Made by a program: the position numbers and the translations under genes. The notes beneath the pieces are model-generated. The model did not search any database. It worked only from the letters and a program-made list of their open reading frames with translations, and was not told the origin of the DNA. DNA of 64,000 nt, from contig NZ_JAOBPP010000020.1 of NCBI RefSeq assembly GCF_025574465.1, positions 1-64,000 on the forward strand, given 5' to 3'. This document shows, one piece after another, positions 44,996 through 53,006 of this stretch (position 1 is its first letter; every line of letters begins with the position of its first letter). The stretch is from Kordiimonas aestuarii. Lineage in GTDB: Bacteria; Pseudomonadota; Alphaproteobacteria; Sphingomonadales; Kordiimonadaceae.

Positions 44996-45697
44996 CTAGG
45001 CGGTGCGCAGGTGACGGCCCTTTCGCTTTTCCTTGTCGTGATACATGGCCTGATCGGCAGCTTCGATCAGGTCGCCCGGGTCGGTCGTTGCACTGAACGG
45101 GTGGGTGCCAATTGAGCATTTCACGGGGATGCGTGTGCCACCATAAAGCACTTTTCCTCGGTTGATACTGTCTTGCAGGGTACGCAGGCGCTGAATTCCC
45201 TGTTCGGGGTCACACCGGTTGAGGATGACCGCAAACTCATCACCGGCGATGCGAGCAACCACATCGCTTGGCCGCACATGTTGCTTCAATGTTTTTGCGA
45301 CGAAGCGCAGCACAGCGTCCCCTGCCATATGGCCATGATGATCGTTGATGTCTTTAAAGCCGTCGAGATCAAGGAAGCCTAATACGCCCGCTTCCTGGTG
45401 GCGCGCGGATGAGGACAGCGCCTGACCCAAGGCAAGTCGAAGGCCCCGGCGGTTTGGGATGCCGGTAAGCTCATCAGTGACAGACAATTGCTCAAGGTAG
45501 GCGATGCGGTCCTGCTGTTCGGACATTCGCTGTTCAGCGGCGGCGGCAAAACTGAGCACTTCGGTAATGAGTTGCCAGCCGGTGCTGTCAAACTTCATTT
45601 CGGCGTTGGCGGCGGTTCGCATCAGCTTGCTTGCAAGCTTGCTTACATATGGGTTGATCGCCGTCTTGTCTTTCAGTTTGCTTTTTTGCTCAATCAT
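44996..45697 (-). CDS. Diguanylate cyclase with AGDEF motif
   Basis: Predicted c-di-GMP synthase of 233 residues (ATG 45697). An N-terminal region of about 75 residues has no recognised sensor fold and ends in a coiled segment (EQRMSEQQDRIAYLEQL). The GGDEF domain (LTGIPNRRGLRLAL, GFLDLDGFKDIND) follows with signature AGDEF at 151-155. Ala at the first site is tolerated in some active cyclases. An inhibitory I-site RPSD (142-145) stands five residues before it. No transmembrane segment is present. Confidence 0.85.
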   Translation of the reverse strand: MIEQKSKLKDKTAINPYVSKLASKLMRTAANAEMKFDSTGWQLITEVLSFAAAAEQRMSEQQDRIAYLEQLSVTDELTGIPNRRGLRLALGQALSSSARHQEAGVLGFLDLDGFKDINDHHGHMAGDAVLRFVAKTLKQHVRPSDVVARIAGDEFAVILNRCDPEQGIQRLRTLQDSINRGKVLYGGTRIPVKCSIGTHPFSATTDPGDLIEAADQAMYHDKEKRKGRHLRTA

Positions 45698-45784
45698 CTT
45701 CGTCTCCGATCTACGCGGTGCGAGTTGATACAAGCAAGTCGTGTGCCACACTGTGTGTTTATTAACTCTTTGAAATATAATGAG

Positions 45785-47107
45785 TTATCGCTTGGGTTGA
45801 GAGGGCTTTCGGGCAGTTTTTGCCGCCTCGATGGAGCGTCCCGTCATTATTGCCGCCTTGCCGAACTTACCCTTAAGCGCATCCATGGTTTTTTCGGCTG
45901 TGCGTTTCTTGGTGCGCCCCGGCTCCACGAGGTCAGGTTGGTCTGCTTCCGAAAGCGGGCGGAAGTGGCTGACACCAATGCCTATAAGGCGGTAAGGGGT
46001 ACCATTGACAAGCGGCTTCAGGAGTTGCTGCCCTACTTCGAAGATATTCGTGGCGAGTTGCGTGGGTGCATCCAGAGTGCGCGAGCGGGTGATGATGCGG
46101 TGCATGCTGTTTTTCAGTTTCAGGGTAACGGTAAGCCCCGCCAGTTCTTTGCTTTTTAGGTCGCCTGAAACGTTTTCAGATAGACGCCAAAGCTTTGCCT
46201 CCAGTTCGTCATAGGTGACGAGATCGCGGTCAAGTGTTCGTTCGCTCGAGACACTTTTGGTTGGCTGTTCAGCATTGATACGGCGCGTATCGATACCGCG
46301 GGCCAGCCGATAGAGGCGGAGGCCTGTTTCCCCGTAGCGCCGCGCCAGCGTGCCTTCGTCCATCGCCTGCAACTGATGAATTTCGGATAGCCCGTCGCGT
46401 GCGAGGTTTTGTGCGGTTTTTGTACCGATCCCGTAGATCCGGGTGATCGGCATTGGGGCGAGTATGTCGAGCTTTTCACCTTCGCCGATCACGGTAAAGC
46501 CCCGAGGCTTGTTCATGTCGGAGGCAAGTTTGGCGAGGAATTTATTGGGCGCGAGGCCGATTGAAACTGTGATGCCGATCTCCGTCTCGACTTTGGCTGC
46601 AAGCCGCGCCAGTTGCACAGCGGCAGGCGCCCTGTGCAGGCGTTCGGTGCCGGAAAGATCCATAAACGCCTCATCAATCGACAGAGGTTCCACCAGCGGT
46701 GTAAGGTCGCGCATCATGGCACGCACTTGGTGGCCGGCCTGTCGGTAAACGGCCATTCTTGGCAGGATAATGATTGCGTCCGGGCACAGTTTTTTGGCTT
46801 TATACATCGGCATGGCTGAGCGAACGCCGCTCATGCGCGCAATATAGCAGCAGGTTGAGACAACTGACCGGTTGCTTTCGCCACCGATGATAAGCGCTTT
46901 GGTGGCGAGTTCGGGATTATCGCGCTTTTCAATCGACGCATAAAATGCATCACAGTCGAGGTGAGCGGTGGTCAGTTCAAGAAGCTCGACATGGCTAACG
47001 ACACGCGTTCGCCCGCATTCGGGGCAGGGCCCTGCGCAGCGATAGACATGAAAGCAGCTTCGGCAAAGAACCGCGCTGTGGGGCATATCCTTGCTAGAAG
47101 CTGTCAC
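45785..47107 (-). CDS. dinB: DNA polymerase IV with N-terminal zinc-ribbon-like segment
   Basis: Y-family translesion polymerase. The 440-residue product (GTG 47107, GGAG upstream) has an N-terminal CxxC...CPEC segment (Cys15, 18, 28, 31). The catalytic palm follows with HLDCDAFYASIEKRDNP and LSIDEAFMDLSG, then the helix-hairpin-helix region (ITRIYGIGTKTAQNL) and the little-finger domain. No beta-clamp motif is obvious at the Lys-rich C-terminus. The Cys segment occurs in other alphaproteobacterial DinB proteins as I recall. It starts three bases after the HAD gene. Confidence 0.93.
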   Translation of the reverse strand: MTASSKDMPHSAVLCRSCFHVYRCAGPCPECGRTRVVSHVELLELTTAHLDCDAFYASIEKRDNPELATKALIIGGESNRSVVSTCCYIARMSGVRSAMPMYKAKKLCPDAIIILPRMAVYRQAGHQVRAMMRDLTPLVEPLSIDEAFMDLSGTERLHRAPAAVQLARLAAKVETEIGITVSIGLAPNKFLAKLASDMNKPRGFTVIGEGEKLDILAPMPITRIYGIGTKTAQNLARDGLSEIHQLQAMDEGTLARRYGETGLRLYRLARGIDTRRINAEQPTKSVSSERTLDRDLVTYDELEAKLWRLSENVSGDLKSKELAGLTVTLKLKNSMHRIITRSRTLDAPTQLATNIFEVGQQLLKPLVNGTPYRLIGIGVSHFRPLSEADQPDLVEPGRTKKRTAEKTMDALKGKFGKAAIMTGRSIEAAKTARKPSQPKR

Positions 47108-47110
47108 GTC

Positions 47111-47752
47111 TTACTCCATGACATGATTGCGCAGGTGATGGGTCAGGGTCGGCCAGTCATCAATGCGGACATGAGCATGCTCCGCCTTGTCAATCATGGA
47201 CGCAAGGCGAGGGTCGGCGACAAAATGTACGCGGTGGATATCAGGGGCGTATTGCGCGACAGATTTGTGTTGTGGCGGCAAGTCGTCGACAAACACAATG
47301 GGTGCGTCATGGTGTGCGGCAACGCGTGCAACTATGGGTCCCTTTCCTCCCTGATTGGAGAGCACCGGGAAATTGATTCCCTGCGACCGCAGGCTCGCTT
47401 CCCGCCTCGCGCGGCATCGGTCTGGTATATTGCTCAGGATCGCGATGTCATATGGTGCAGAGAGGCTCGAAAGTGCCTCGGTAACACCGGGCACGAGCGG
47501 AACATCGTGCGAGCAGGCGTCGAAAAAACCGGCAATCAGTTCTTTTACGGTAAGTGGTTCAGCGGGAATCCCGGTCTCTTGTCTGTAAATATTACCGGAC
47601 AACTGGAAACTATTAAGTCTGATTTCGTATCCGCAGGTTAAAAGATGAACCTCAAGCCGTTCGACAAAACGTAATAACACTTCATCCGCATCAAGAAGAA
47701 GTATTGGCCTTTTAGGGCTGATTTCAGCTATAAATCTTTCAATACTGGTCAT
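47111..47752 (-). CDS. HAD-like hydrolase
   Basis: The 213-residue product has a HAD nucleophile motif LLLDADEVLL (two Asp), motif II in AILSNIP and acidic motif IV IVFVDDLPPQHKSV. The middle region would form a small helical cap. The substrate is not known. It starts one base after the DUF3572 gene and ends three bases before dinB, so the three genes form an operon. Confidence 0.75.
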   Translation of the reverse strand: MTSIERFIAEISPKRPILLLDADEVLLRFVERLEVHLLTCGYEIRLNSFQLSGNIYRQETGIPAEPLTVKELIAGFFDACSHDVPLVPGVTEALSSLSAPYDIAILSNIPDRCRARREASLRSQGINFPVLSNQGGKGPIVARVAAHHDAPIVFVDDLPPQHKSVAQYAPDIHRVHFVADPRLASMIDKAEHAHVRIDDWPTLTHHLRNHVME

Positions 47753-47753
47753 G

Positions 47754-48029
47754 CTACCATTCTAGCCCTTCGCCCCCGCCAAGTGTGCGCCACGCACGCA
47801 TTATCGTCTCGGGTTTTTCGCTTGTGGCCGATGCAAATGCCAACAGGTCAGGTTCGTGAGCCATCAGGAATTCAAGCACTGATGCTTGGAAGTCCTGATG
47901 TTGAAGACGCGCGCGAATATCATCCACATCTGTCCCGGAAAGGGCCAGAAACCTGTCTCTCAGCGTGTCTTCCGTAAAGATAAATGTCGCCGCCTGTAGG
48001 GCTATTGCTTCAGCCATGTCGCGTGTCAT
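47754..48029 (-). CDS. DUF3572 family protein
   Basis: The 91-residue product fits DUF3572, a small alphaproteobacterial family of unknown role: AIALQAATFIFTEDTLRDRFLALSG, then ASVLEFLMAHEPDLLAFA. It is all-helical by composition, with no membrane segment. It is the first gene of the - strand operon with the HAD gene and dinB, and is divergent from divK across a 220-base gap. Confidence 0.8.
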   Translation of the reverse strand: MTRDMAEAIALQAATFIFTEDTLRDRFLALSGTDVDDIRARLQHQDFQASVLEFLMAHEPDLLAFASATSEKPETIMRAWRTLGGGEGLEW

Positions 48030-48168
48030 TCTCGGCCGTCTCTCTGTGTGTTTGTCTGTGTGGCGTTGGTGCGCTCCAGTGTCCCACGAGAGAGGGTGGC
48101 TGGAAATGGCTTTTTTGTCACAATGCGGCGCGCGCGGGTGAATTTTCCATTTAAATACCTTGTCGGTC

Positions 48169-48237
48169 TTGTTTTTTTATCAAAAGCACGCCTATTATTT
48201 GGCGTTGGGAATACAACAAACGCCCAAATATTTGGGC
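48169..48237 (+). promoter_or_regulatory. divK promoter region with two inverted repeats
   Basis: TTGTTT (48169-48174) and TATTAT (48193-48198), 18 bases apart, could be the divK promoter. ACGCC (48188-48192) and GGCGT (48201-48205) bracket the -10. A perfect 16-base palindrome, GCCCAAATATTTGGGC (48222-48237), follows in the leader just before the GGGGAA ribosome binding site. The remaining gap (48030-48168) shows nothing further. Confidence 0.45.
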
Positions 48238-48249
48238 TAGGGGAACCGT

Positions 48250-48615
48250 ATGGGTAAGAAGATCCTGATAGTCGAAGACAACGAGCTTAACATGAAGTTG
48301 TTTTGCGACCTTCTGGAAGCTCATGATTATGAGACTATCCAGACACGTGATGGCATGGCTGCACTTGACCTTGCGCGTGAACATAATCCGGATCTCATAT
48401 TGATGGATATTCAACTGCCGGAAGTCTCGGGCCTGGAGGTTACCAAGTGGCTGAAGGAAGACGAGGATCTGCGGAAGATTCCGGTGGTAGCGGTCACAGC
48501 TTTTGCCATGAAGGGCGATGAAGAGAAAATCAGGGAAGGGGGCTGCGAGGCCTATATTGCCAAGCCCATCTCAGTTGGTCATTTCCTTGAAACAGTAAAA
48601 CAGTTTGTAGGATAG
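48250..48615 (+). CDS. divK: Cell-cycle response regulator DivK
   Basis: Single-domain receiver that, when phosphorylated by DivJ and dephosphorylated by PleC, acts on DivL/CckA to lower CtrA activity in alphaproteobacteria. The 121-residue product closely resembles Caulobacter Div[23 protein letters not shown], phospho-acceptor Asp53 in [20 protein letters not shown], and [20 protein letters not shown]. There is no output domain. pleD starts seven bases downstream, the classic order. Confidence 0.95.
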   Translation: MGKKILIVEDNELNMKLFCDLLEAHDYETIQTRDGMAALDLAREHNPDLILMDIQLPEVSGLEVTKWLKEDEDLRKIPVVAVTAFAMKGDEEKIREGGCEAYIAKPISVGHFLETVKQFVG

Positions 48616-48622
48616 GGGTCCA

Positions 48623-50002
48623 ATGACAGCGCGGGTGCTGGTGGTTGATGACGTTCCGCCGAACGTCAAGCTACTCGAGGCTAAGCTCACGAGTGAATAT
48701 TTTGACGTGCTGACCGCATTTAGTGGTCCGGAAGCGTTGGACGTGATCAGTCGGGAACATCCGGATATCATTCTTCTTGATGTCATGATGCCGGGGATGG
48801 ACGGTTTTGAGGTATGCCGGCGCATCAAAGCAGACCCTGTTACAGCCCATATACCGGTGGTGATGGTAACCGCGCTGGACCAGCCGTCTGATCGTGTGGC
48901 CGGGCTTGAGGCCGGGGCAGACGACTTTCTGACAAAACCTGTACAGGACCTTGCGTTATTTGCGCGAGTGCGCTCGCTTGTCCGACTGAAAGTCATGATG
49001 GATGAGCTCAGGAACCGGGAAGCCACGGGCGCCAGCCTTGGCTGGGAAAACGAGGAGGATGCCCCGGTTGAGGCCGAGGTGCCAACCGACGGGTCTATTC
49101 TGATCGTGGATGAGCAGGAACGTGTTATGGAGCGGATCGCACGGGCCCTTGAGGGTGTCGGCGAATTGACCTTCATGACCGGTGGCGAAGATGCGGCAGA
49201 TAGGGCCAGGGAAAAGAATTTTGACCTCATTATTGTCTCCCTGACGATGCGGAATACCGACGGCCTCAGGGTCTGCTCGAAACTGCGGTCGTTTGAGGAG
49301 ACGCGCCATGTGCCGATCCTTGTGATGGTGGACGACGGCAATACAAAACTCCTCGTCCGTGCCCTTGAAATGGGTGTGAACGATTATGTTGTTCGTCCGG
49401 TGGACCGCATGGAGTTCCTTGCGCGCGTCAAAACGCAGCTTAAGCGTAAGCGGTACGCAGACAAACTGTGGGAGAACTTCCACTTGTCGATGCAGCTTGC
49501 TACCACAGACGCTGTAACTGGTCTTTATAACAGGCACTATCTTACAAGCCACCTGGAAACACGCTTACAGGCCGCGCAAAGTGCGGGCAAGCCACTTTCT
49601 GTGCTGATGATGGACATCGACCACTTCAAGAAGGTCAACGATACCTATGGTCACGCGGTGGGAGACCTGGTGCTCAAGGAGTTTGCCAACCGGATTGCCA
49701 AGAATATCCGCGGTGTAGACCTCGCTGCACGCTATGGCGGCGAAGAATTTGTCGTCATGATGCCGGAGACGCCAACCGACTGGGCGTTCATGATTGGTGA
49801 CCGGCTGAGGCAGGAAGTGTGCGAAAACCCGTTTGAGGTTGGTTTGCCAGAGGGCCCGATCAATGTGACGGTGTCTCTTGGCGTAGCGACAAGCGGTGAT
49901 AAGCTCAGCCCCGCGCAGCTTCTCGATGCGGCTGACAAAGCGCTCTATTCAGCAAAGGCAAACGGTCGTAACCGGGTTGTCATTGCGGGCCAGGAAGACT
50001 AG
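48623..50002 (+). CDS. pleD: Diguanylate cyclase response regulator PleD
   Basis: REC-REC-GGDEF protein that makes c-di-GMP on phosphorylation and controls polar development. The 459-residue product has receiver 1 with Asp53 (LLDVMMPGMDG). Receiver 2 has the acceptor Asp replaced by Ser (IIVSLTMRNTDG), as expected for the adaptor domain. The cyclase has GGEEF at 372-376 and the allosteric I-site RGVD at 363-366. It is co-transcribed with divK. Confidence 0.96.
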   Translation: MTARVLVVDDVPPNVKLLEAKLTSEYFDVLTAFSGPEALDVISREHPDIILLDVMMPGMDGFEVCRRIKADPVTAHIPVVMVTALDQPSDRVAGLEAGADDFLTKPVQDLALFARVRSLVRLKVMMDELRNREATGASLGWENEEDAPVEAEVPTDGSILIVDEQERVMERIARALEGVGELTFMTGGEDAADRAREKNFDLIIVSLTMRNTDGLRVCSKLRSFEETRHVPILVMVDDGNTKLLVRALEMGVNDYVVRPVDRMEFLARVKTQLKRKRYADKLWENFHLSMQLATTDAVTGLYNRHYLTSHLETRLQAAQSAGKPLSVLMMDIDHFKKVNDTYGHAVGDLVLKEFANRIAKNIRGVDLAARYGGEEFVVMMPETPTDWAFMIGDRLRQEVCENPFEVGLPEGPINVTVSLGVATSGDKLSPAQLLDAADKALYSAKANGRNRVVIAGQED

Positions 50003-50085
50003 CTGCATTTAATTGAACCTGTTCCCGCGCATCTTCCTTTTATTCTGTTGTAGACACGAACTTTAAACAAAGTTGGGGGAGCCAG

Positions 50086-50442
50086 ATGGAAGACCAAAAC
50101 CGCTTGTCACCTGTGGAAGACAAAGACCGCACAACAGTAATCATTGTTTATATTCTGTATCTTATCGGGTTTGCGACGGGAATCAGTGCTGTCGTTGGCG
50201 TGATTCTGGCGCACTCCAAAGAAACCGGTAGCGGCGTTTGGCGATCACACTTTGACTATCAGATGCGTACGTTCTGGCTTGGGTTGGGGACTATTATTGT
50301 TGGTGCGGTGTTGTCACTTGTGCTGATTGGCTGGCTGGTTATCGCTTGGTGGTGTCTTTGGACCGTCATCCGGGTCGTCAGGGGGCTGATGCTGGCGATC
50401 AATTGCGAACCGATCGAGGACCCTCAGACGCTTCTTTGGTGA
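50086..50442 (+). CDS. Small membrane protein, DUF4870-like
   Basis: The 118-residue product has about three hydrophobic segments (IIVYILYLIGFATGISAVVG, then TFWLGLGTIIVGAVLSLVLIGW and a following stretch). It has the HFDYQMRTFW motif typical of DUF4870/Tic20-like small membrane proteins. The function is unknown. GGGGGAG precedes the ATG. It lies between pleD and the converging rpmG. Confidence 0.7.
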   Translation: MEDQNRLSPVEDKDRTTVIIVYILYLIGFATGISAVVGVILAHSKETGSGVWRSHFDYQMRTFWLGLGTIIVGAVLSLVLIGWLVIAWWCLWTVIRVVRGLMLAINCEPIEDPQTLLW

Positions 50443-50463
50443 GAAAGCGGCCGAACGGAATAA

Positions 50464-50496
50464 AAAACGCCGCAGCCCGTGAAGGCGCGGCGTTTT
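50464..50496. terminator. Bidirectional terminator between the DUF4870-like gene and rpmG
   Basis: AAAACGCCGC (50464-50473) pairs perfectly with GCGGCGTTTT (50487-50496). The plus-strand A-run (50462-50467) gives a T-run for rpmG on the - strand, and TTTT serves the + strand gene. Confidence 0.8.
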
Positions 50497-50517
50497 CAAT
50501 AACAACGGAGTCCAAGA

Positions 50518-50685
50518 TTACTTGATCTTAGCTTCCTTGAATTCTACGTGCTTACGAACAACCGGGTCGTATTTGCGCAGGACCATTTTCTCGGTCATCG
50601 TGCGCGGATTCTTCTTGGTCACGTAGAAGTAGCCGGTATCCGCGGTGCTAACCAGCTTGATTTTGATGCTGGACGGCTTAGCCAT
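50518..50685 (-). CDS. rpmG: 50S ribosomal protein L33
   Basis: Small 50S E-site protein. Reading the - strand from ATG 50685 gives 55 residues: [33 protein letters not shown] and [19 protein letters not shown]. This is the cysteine-free form of L33. GGAG precedes the ATG. It is separate from the main ribosomal cluster, as usual for L33. Confidence 0.95.
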   Translation of the reverse strand: MAKPSSIKIKLVSTADTGYFYVTKKNPRTMTEKMVLRKYDPVVRKHVEFKEAKIK

Positions 50686-50744
50686 CTTATTCACTCCAAG
50701 AAAACAGTGTTGCCGGTCGCCTCATGCAACCGCTCAGTGGGCGC

Positions 50745-50772
50745 AAAATACTGATCACCCCTCATAAGTCAA
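50745..50772 (-). promoter_or_regulatory. rpmG promoter
   Basis: On the - strand TTGACT (50772-50767) and TATTTT (50750-50745) are 16 bases apart, 60 bases before the rpmG start. For the divergent + strand gene, TTGGCA (50780-50785) and TATGGC (50802-50807) are a weaker candidate. Confidence 0.5.
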
Positions 50773-50892
50773 GCGCTCTTTGGCAAATGTCGGAATATTT
50801 TTATGGCTGTATGAAAAACTGTAGGGAAATGATAACGCTCGGGTAACCATTTTTGTGCCACAACAATAATGATCAATCACAAGAGGCAAGAG

Positions 50893-51657
50893 ATGTCGAC
50901 ACTCGATAATGAGCTCGTAGAAGAACTGCGTACAGAAGCAATCGATACCGTGGAGGATCGACTGCAAAGCCTCAATGAAGCGGTGACAGACTTCCAGAAC
51001 GGCCGGGTGCAAAGTGAACATGCACTGGCGACGATCCGCCTTGAAGCGCATTCGCTCAAAACTGTGGCCGCGAGCTTCGAAATGAAGGCTCTCAAGGTCA
51101 TGTGCCACCGGTTCGAGGATTATTTTTTCAATATGACAGGGCTGACGACCGAATCATGCCGGGATATCCAGCTGTATGTTGACCGCATGTCGGAATGCCT
51201 CGACGCTTTCGTCAACGGCAAGGACATTGATCTGTCGCCGATGATGCGGAAGCTGCCTAACAAGGGTGGTTTTAACGTCGGGGATATTACGGTAACCGAT
51301 ATCGAAGTGATGTTGGTGATGGAACCGGGTATCGCTACCAAGATTGTGACCCGAGAGTTGCTGGAATGTGGGTACCGCATGATAAACGTAGCCTCCACGA
51401 TGGATGCTATCCAGCTTATTCCCTCTATGAAGCCCGACGCCGTAATCGTGTCCCGCGTAATGCCTGAGCTGTCGGGCATCGACCTCGCCTGTGCCTTGAA
51501 GGCTATGCCCACAACCCGGCACATTCCCGTGGCGTTGATCGCCACAAGTCAGAAGGAAAAGTTCAAGGACCTGCCTGAGAATGTACCGGTGTTGCGCAAA
51601 GGGGCGAACTTCGCTGATGATGTCGCTGACGTGTTTGTGAAACTCGGCATTTTGTGA
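50893..51657 (+). CDS. Hpt domain fused to a pseudo-receiver
   Basis: The 254-residue protein has an N-terminal histidine-phosphotransfer helix bundle with the candidate phospho-His53 in LEAHSLKTVA (usual HxxKG, here HSLKT). The C-terminal half (about 135-254) has a receiver-like pattern, but the acceptor Asp is Ser187 (AVIVSRVMPELSG) and the acidic pocket is reduced (VMEPG). So phosphotransfer to its own receiver is impossible by the usual chemistry. It lies just beyond rpmG from divK-pleD and before a CtrA-boxed gene. Start ATG 50893 is preferred over 50869. Confidence 0.7.
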   Translation: MSTLDNELVEELRTEAIDTVEDRLQSLNEAVTDFQNGRVQSEHALATIRLEAHSLKTVAASFEMKALKVMCHRFEDYFFNMTGLTTESCRDIQLYVDRMSECLDAFVNGKDIDLSPMMRKLPNKGGFNVGDITVTDIEVMLVMEPGIATKIVTRELLECGYRMINVASTMDAIQLIPSMKPDAVIVSRVMPELSGIDLACALKAMPTTRHIPVALIATSQKEKFKDLPENVPVLRKGANFADDVADVFVKLGIL

Positions 51658-51718
51658 TGCAAGCGCGGAGGGCTGGTGCATTGTCGGCCGACCTTGCGAA
51701 CGAAGCCATCATAAAAAG

Positions 51719-51733
51719 TTAAGGTAAAATTAA
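51719..51733 (+). promoter_or_regulatory. CtrA-type box TTAA-N7-TTAA
   Basis: TTAAGGTAAAATTAA is an exact TTAA-N7-TTAA, the full CtrA-binding consensus known from Caulobacter. It overlaps a direct repeat of GTAAAATT (51724-51731 and 51735-51742). TTGCAT (51741-51746) could be a -35. The next gene starts at 51811, so the box stands in a normal regulatory position. Confidence 0.55.
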
Positions 51734-51810
51734 AGTAAAATTGCATTTACCGGAAAAATGAGCCAATATCGTTGCCGGATGTGGGGCTTTAAGCCAACGA
51801 GGGAAGTGTA

Positions 51811-52335
51811 ATGAAATCAACAGTATCTATGATTGCCGGTGTGGCAGTTGCCGTGGCTATGGGCAGCGGTGTGTATGCCGGGGACGAAAAAATCGGTGCC
51901 GAATGTTTCGCGCCGATGTCAGTGTATAGCGATGGCATGCCCACGGTTGAGGGGTTTGAAGCCCTGACGCCAGAGAAGCGTATTGTGGAGACAACCATGG
52001 TTTTCCGTAAAGCCATGGCTGCGGCGCAGGAATCGCAAAACTGCTATGAAGACGCCATCGCACTCGCCGATGAAGACCAGCTTGCCGCGCTTCAAGACGG
52101 GGCAGAAGAAAGCAACCGCGTTTTCGCGCAGGTGCAATCTGACTTTGGCTCCAAGCTTGACGAAATGTCTGGCGATGTGCTTGCCGACGTAGCTCCCGCT
52201 GCAGGTCCTGAAACTCAGGCCGCTGCTGAAGAGCAGTCAGTTGCCGGTATGGAGCTTCTGTTTGACTCTTATATGGCGCTTGAGCGCTCTCAAGAGATCA
52301 ACAGGGGCCTTTCCAAGGCAGCGCGCAAGTCATAA
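51811..52335 (+). CDS. Secreted protein of unknown function
   Basis: The 174-residue product has a clear Sec signal peptide (MKSTVSMIAGVAVAVAMGSGVYAGDE, cut near residue 23) written here as residues 1-26 in parts: basic start, Val/Ala core, VYA cleavage. The mature part is helical, acidic and Ala-rich, with only two Cys (near residues 31 and 74) that could form a disulfide. I do not recognise the family. GAGGGAAG precedes the ATG. The CtrA-type box upstream suggests cell-cycle control. Confidence 0.7.
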   Translation: MKSTVSMIAGVAVAVAMGSGVYAGDEKIGAECFAPMSVYSDGMPTVEGFEALTPEKRIVETTMVFRKAMAAAQESQNCYEDAIALADEDQLAALQDGAEESNRVFAQVQSDFGSKLDEMSGDVLADVAPAAGPETQAAAEEQSVAGMELLFDSYMALERSQEINRGLSKAARKS

Positions 52336-52365
52336 CCATAGGCTTGTTGTAGTAAATTGAAAATG

Positions 52366-52393
52366 GCCCGGCCAAACGCCGGGCTATTTTTTT
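52366..52393 (+). terminator. Terminator after the secreted-protein gene
   Basis: GCCCGGC (52366-52372) pairs with GCCGGGC (52378-52384) around CAAAC, followed by TA and seven T residues. It overlaps the last codons of the converging - strand gene. Confidence 0.85.
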
Positions 52394-52932
52394 GGCGTAT
52401 CTGCGTCTGATTCTTTTCCATCAGCTGAAGTCAGATCTTCGAGAAGGGCGGGGTCCCCGCGATGATTCTCGTTTGGTTTGAACTTGAGAACAACGGTGGG
52501 CAAAATGCTCAGTTCCAGCTCTAGGTCTGTGAAGTGGAAGCGGTTGAACTTAAGTTTCTTGCGTGTGCTGCTGGCTCGGAATAGCGAGCCAAGAATCGTG
52601 TTGATGAGTTTTTTGTCGCGCGTCTCTGCGAGCAGCGCCGTTTGCGCTTCATCACTGATCAACTCCCGCAGCCGTAGGTGCGGTACAATCTTGGGTGAAA
52701 GGCCGAGGCCGACCTCAATTTCGGTTACTTCGTAGCCAGCCCGTTCGATATAGGGCAGGGCTTCATTAAACCGCTGGGCGGTTTTGGTAAGTGTGTCACC
52801 GCTGAAGTCCTTGATGCCGCCGACAGCCGCAGAATAGGCTTCCGATGCACTTGTGCCCCACCGGTGGTCTTTTTTGCGGCCAAGCAACGCCTGGCGCATT
52901 TCTTCCATGATGTCTGGAAGGCGTTTTTTCAT
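52384..52932 (-). CDS. Hypothetical protein
   Basis: The 182-residue product is not recognised. The N-terminal 70 residues are helical (MKKRLPDIMEEMRQALLGRKK). A segment YEVTEIEVGLGLSPKIVPHL follows, and a basic-then-hydrophobic strand region near residues 124-148 (KKLKFNRFHFTDLELELSIL). The end is acidic. There is no signal or membrane segment. A weak promoter (TTGTTT-N17-TATCGT, 52990-52962 on the - strand) lies upstream, so it may be transcribed on its own. Confidence 0.6.
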   Translation of the reverse strand: MKKRLPDIMEEMRQALLGRKKDHRWGTSASEAYSAAVGGIKDFSGDTLTKTAQRFNEALPYIERAGYEVTEIEVGLGLSPKIVPHLRLRELISDEAQTALLAETRDKKLINTILGSLFRASSTRKKLKFNRFHFTDLELELSILPTVVLKFKPNENHRGDPALLEDLTSADGKESDADTPKK

Positions 52933-53006
52933 TGTGATCCCTCGTGCTTGTGCTGCCCATAACGATATGAGGCTTACGCGGGATAAACAAGTGGGTTCAC
53001 GCGCGG

